DNA of 64,000 bases, taken from assembly GCA_033439795.1 (NCBI GenBank), contig JAUTDP010000011.1:2108001-2172000 (forward strand), in the 5' to 3' direction. The translations under genes and the position numbers were made by a program. Origin of the DNA: Sordaria brevicollis (lineage: Eukaryota; Ascomycota; Sordariomycetes; Sordariales; Sordariaceae). The notes under the pieces are model-generated. The model did not search any database, was not told the DNA's origin, and saw only the letters and a list, made by a program, of their open reading frames with translations. Numbering within the stretch: position 1 is the stretch's first letter; the number at the start of each line of letters is the position of its first letter. Of this stretch, positions 60,507 through 64,000 are shown in pieces.

Positions 60507-63500
60507 TTACCCCCCCTTTAAAAAAGATTCGCCCTAAATTTTTAATCGTTTATTATTATATATAAAATAGGTCTTTTATTATTTCTTAGCGCCTACTATC
60601 CTCCTTAATTTCTTTATACTTTTCTTCAAAAGGACGTTATTATCCGGATAATCTTTATTAAATTCTTCCGCTTTTATTTTCCGTAATTATTCTTCTAAAC
60701 GTAATAGTAAATTAAAGTATTTTAAATATACTTTATAGTAAGCCCGTAGTAATTTAAGTGAATTTTTAAAATTGCCCGCGTCGTAGAATTTCGGGTTTAG
60801 ATTATAACTTTTTTAATTTACCCGGTATTAAAATTTATTAAAATATATTTAAGAAGTTAGAATTTCCTTTACTTCCTATTTAATATTTTCGTCGACGTAT
60901 TCTTTTATTAATTCTTTTAATTTTTAATTAAATAACGGATTATTAAGGTATTTCTATAATTAGTCCGTATAGAAAACGTTTATTCCTTTCTATCTTTTAA
61001 AGATTTTTAATTTGAACGAATATTTATACTTTTCTTTAATTATAAAGTACTAATTAGTTAAGGGAAAATCGAATTTGTAATTTAATCGGTCCGTTAATTC
61101 GCTCTATTTAATAATAAAAATTTTATCCTCTAATTCGAAATTTAAAACGCGCCGGTATTTATTAGCCTATTTAATTATCCGTTTTTAAATTTTAGTAATA
61201 TATTCCTTTACCTTCTCTACGAAGTTTCGGATTTATTTTATTATTTTTTATATATTTTTATAGTTAAACTTCTCCTTAATTATTAATTATATACCGTTAA
61301 AATTAATCCGTACTTTTTAATTTAAAGTATTAGGTATAAAGAATCCCCTTAATATTTCGTATAATTATATCCTACCTAAATTATTATATAGTATATTTAT
61401 TTAAACGGTATTTATAATTAAAATTATTTTTAATTAATTATTTTAAAAATAATTAACGAAAGGATATAAGTATTAATCGAAATATTCGTTTATAATTTCT
61501 ATTTATTTCGCCGTTTAATTATAGTTTAATAAGGTTAATTTCTATTTAATATTTAAAATTTTCGCTAATTCGTTTGTAAAATTTAAAATAAATTAAAAGC
61601 CTCTATCCGAAATAACTTCGCTTAATAAGCCGTAAACCTAATATAGACCTTTATAATATATACGGGCTATATTTTTAATTATTATTATTATAAAATAAAG
61701 GATAATTTATAATATTTTATTTAACCGGTCTATTATTACGAATATATTATCGAATCCCTATTTATCCTTAAATATTAATTTGAAATTTATAATTAAATTC
61801 TATTAAATACGTTAAGCCGTTAAAATAGGCTCCAATTTGCCGGGCATTTTATTATAAGGAACCTTTAAAATATAATATATTATACAATTAGCGATAAAGC
61901 GGTCGACGTTACCGGTTATTTTTAATTACTAATATTATATAAAAATTAGGCGTTTTATTTTATTCCAACCTAGGTAAGCGGTAGTAATTTTCGCGTACAA
62001 TTCGTAAATAATTTAAGCTTTTAAATTATTTGGTAGTATAACGAATTTATCGAAATGGGTAAGAATTTTATTAGTAATAAGTTAATACCCGTTTTCTTCC
62101 CTCCTAATTATATTTCGATAAATCTCTAAGTTTAAATACGTTTTATTTTTAAGTATAAAGCGATTTATTAAGAGGTACCCTTCTAAGCGTTCTTTTTAAT
62201 TCCTTTCCCTAACTTCCAAATTAATTTCTATAATCGTTCTTAAAGGTATAATTAACGTAGGAATAATATTAATATTATTAATTATATTATTAAGTTATAT
62301 TATATTACTGTCCTTTAAATTCTTAAAAATTTATAAGGTTCGTTAAGCCTTCTATTTAACCTTCTAATTCTTTAAATCCTCCGCCTTCCTTAATAAAGTA
62401 TCGGCCGCTCTATTATCCTTTTTTAATTAATACGAAATAACGAAATAATATTAAGATAAAAATTTTATTTATCCTATTTATTGTAAATTTAAAAGCCGTT
62501 TAATATTAAACTATTTTAGCGCTTTATTATTTATAAAAATTAAAAAAGGTTCCTATAATTTAATAAATTTTACCCTCTAATATTATAAAGCCTTAATAAT
62601 AATTATTAATTCTTTATTGTAAATAAAATAATTATATTTAACGTTATATATAATTTTAAAGTAAAAAGCGACGGGACGCTATTTATCGTTAATTAGTTAG
62701 GATAATACCCTTATTACTATACCGTCGGAAATATTTATTTTAATTCGTATTAATCGTTCGTATTTAAAATAGGTTAAGATAAATATAAATAGTAATCTTC
62801 CTTTAAATTCGTTAAAAACGGCTTAATAATCTTTATCTTAATTAAATACTTCCCCTTTCTTTATTAAAGCTATTAATAGTTTAATAATCCGGTTATAATC
62901 CTTTACGAATTATTGGTAAAAATTACAAAACCTTAAGAAAAATTACACTCCCTATACGTTTATTAAGATTTATTAGTCTTTTATAACCGTAATTTTCTAT
63001 AGGTCGATAAATACTCTATTTATTCTAATAATAAAGCTTAAGAATTTAATTTTTTTAATATAGAATTTGCATTTATTTAAATTTACCTATAATCCAGCCG
63101 CTTCCAATTTTGCTAATACTTTCTTAATATAAATTTTATATTCTTTTAAATTATTCGAAAAAATTAAAATATTATTAATATATACGCTATAAAAATCGTT
63201 AAAGTAATTTATTAGCGTTTTATTAATATAACGCTAAAAAATTAATAGATTATTAATTAACCCAAAGGGTAAAACTTTATATTTATAAGCGTTATATTTC
63301 GTCTAGAATATTATAAGTTCTTTATCGTCGGGGTATATATATATTCGGTAGAAGGCTTATTAGATATTAATTTTCGAAAAGATTTTAATTTAATTAATAC
63401 GGATAATAATTTCGTCGATAAAAGGCAATGGGTATTTATCCTTCCGGGTAATAGCGTTAAATTTCCGATAATTAATATAAAATTTTAATCCTCTATTAAT

Positions 63501-64000
63501 TTTAAAGGCGAAGAGAATAAGCGTAATTTATAGCGTAGAATTACTTTCGATAAAACCCTTAATTAAAATTTCGTTTATATACTTTTAATAAATTTCTAAT
63601 TTATTAACCGATATTTTATATAGTAAATTATAATTTAAATCTTCCGGCTTTACGCTATTTATTAATTCGATTTTATAATTACTAGCCCGATAATTTAGTA
63701 GGGTATCCAATTCCTTCTTATTAAATATATTAAAAAATTAATATATATATTCGAAAACTTCCTTTTTAATTCTTTTTCGAAGCTCCTCCTTATCCTCCGT
63801 TAGAACCCGTCTTTTCCGATCGTTAATAAATCGGTTAAATTTATAAAGATTAATTACTCTTATATATTCTTATTTAATAAATATAAAGAAGGTATCGGCG
63901 TTAATAATTATAAGGTTATTATAATATTTATACTATTTTATACCGTTGCGTTTTAATCGGTATTAATTTCGCGAATCTTTATTCTAATAAGGATTATTTT
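60264..64000 (-). mobile_element. Second copy (A2) of the family A chromovirus, truncated by the window end
   Basis: It begins with an LTR that still reads TGTCACGAGCGACG at the tip. A minus-strand polypurine tract (60510-60519) and an interior collinear with 33594-37090 of copy A1 follow. RT shows YINNIL with both catalytic codons changed (63171-63176), as in A1. Orientation is the same as A1. The far LTR and the target duplication (expected GGTAA) lie outside the window. Confidence 0.88.

Noticed and set aside
27016..64000. Giant 'Starship' transposon with a tyrosine-recombinase captain
   Set aside because: I looked for a captain-like R-H-R-Y recombinase and coherent cargo and saw none; the block resolves into separate smaller elements with their own duplications.
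1..64000. CRISPR arrays, tRNA and 5S rRNA genes
   Set aside because: No regular short repeat-spacer arrays. No cloverleaf or B-box set, and no Neurospora 5S sequence, was recognised on either strand.

Overview
The window reads as filamentous-ascomycete DNA, most likely Neurospora (N. crassa or a close relative). Three things point there. A mitochondrial acetylornithine aminotransferase gene (arg-5 type) and an intronless U6 snRNA gene sit beside short-intron genes with CTAAC-type branch sites. Regulatory genes carry long low-complexity tails. More than half of the window is repeat DNA with the signature of repeat-induced point mutation (RIP): CpA and TpG are nearly gone, TpA is abundant, CpG survives, and old reading frames are broken almost only by TAA/TAG.

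Positions 1-27013 are ordinary, gene-sparse DNA with four protein genes and one RNA gene: a secreted AA11-type lytic polysaccharide monooxygenase with a C-terminal X278-like module (7569-8939, +); acetylornithine aminotransferase (11898-13339, -); U6 snRNA (14521-14622, +); a 1254-residue Zn2Cys6 regulator (15184-19166, -); and a 663-residue Zn2Cys6 regulator of the Fungal_trans_2 type (22700-25053, -). The zinc cluster of the last gene is assembled across two consecutive microexons of 13 and 10 nt. The two regulators each have a four-codon upstream ORF. Nothing ties the genes together as a cluster or pathway.

Positions 27014-64000 are RIP-mutated transposons, several nested. In order: a pogo/Fot1-like DNA transposon (27016-30331, TA duplication); a region bounded by 70-bp inverted repeats (30431-42259) holding a Tc1-like transposase relic (-) and an unrecognised convergent ORF (+), split by a full-length chromovirus LTR retrotransposon (33340-40595, -, ACTAT duplication); a RecQ-like helicase relic (about 42940-44960, +); a second full-length chromovirus (46640-54318, +, CGAAA duplication); a Mutator-like element (55756-59407, +, 8-bp duplication) inserted in a roughly 195-bp tandem repeat; and the left part of another copy of the first retrotransposon (60264 to window end, -).

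Within most of these elements the outer 80-150 bp are little mutated and the interior is saturated, so the GC islands in the AT-rich half are element edges, not genes. Classical maps place arg-5 near the linkage group II centromere (from memory), so this may be pericentromeric heterochromatin; that is inference.
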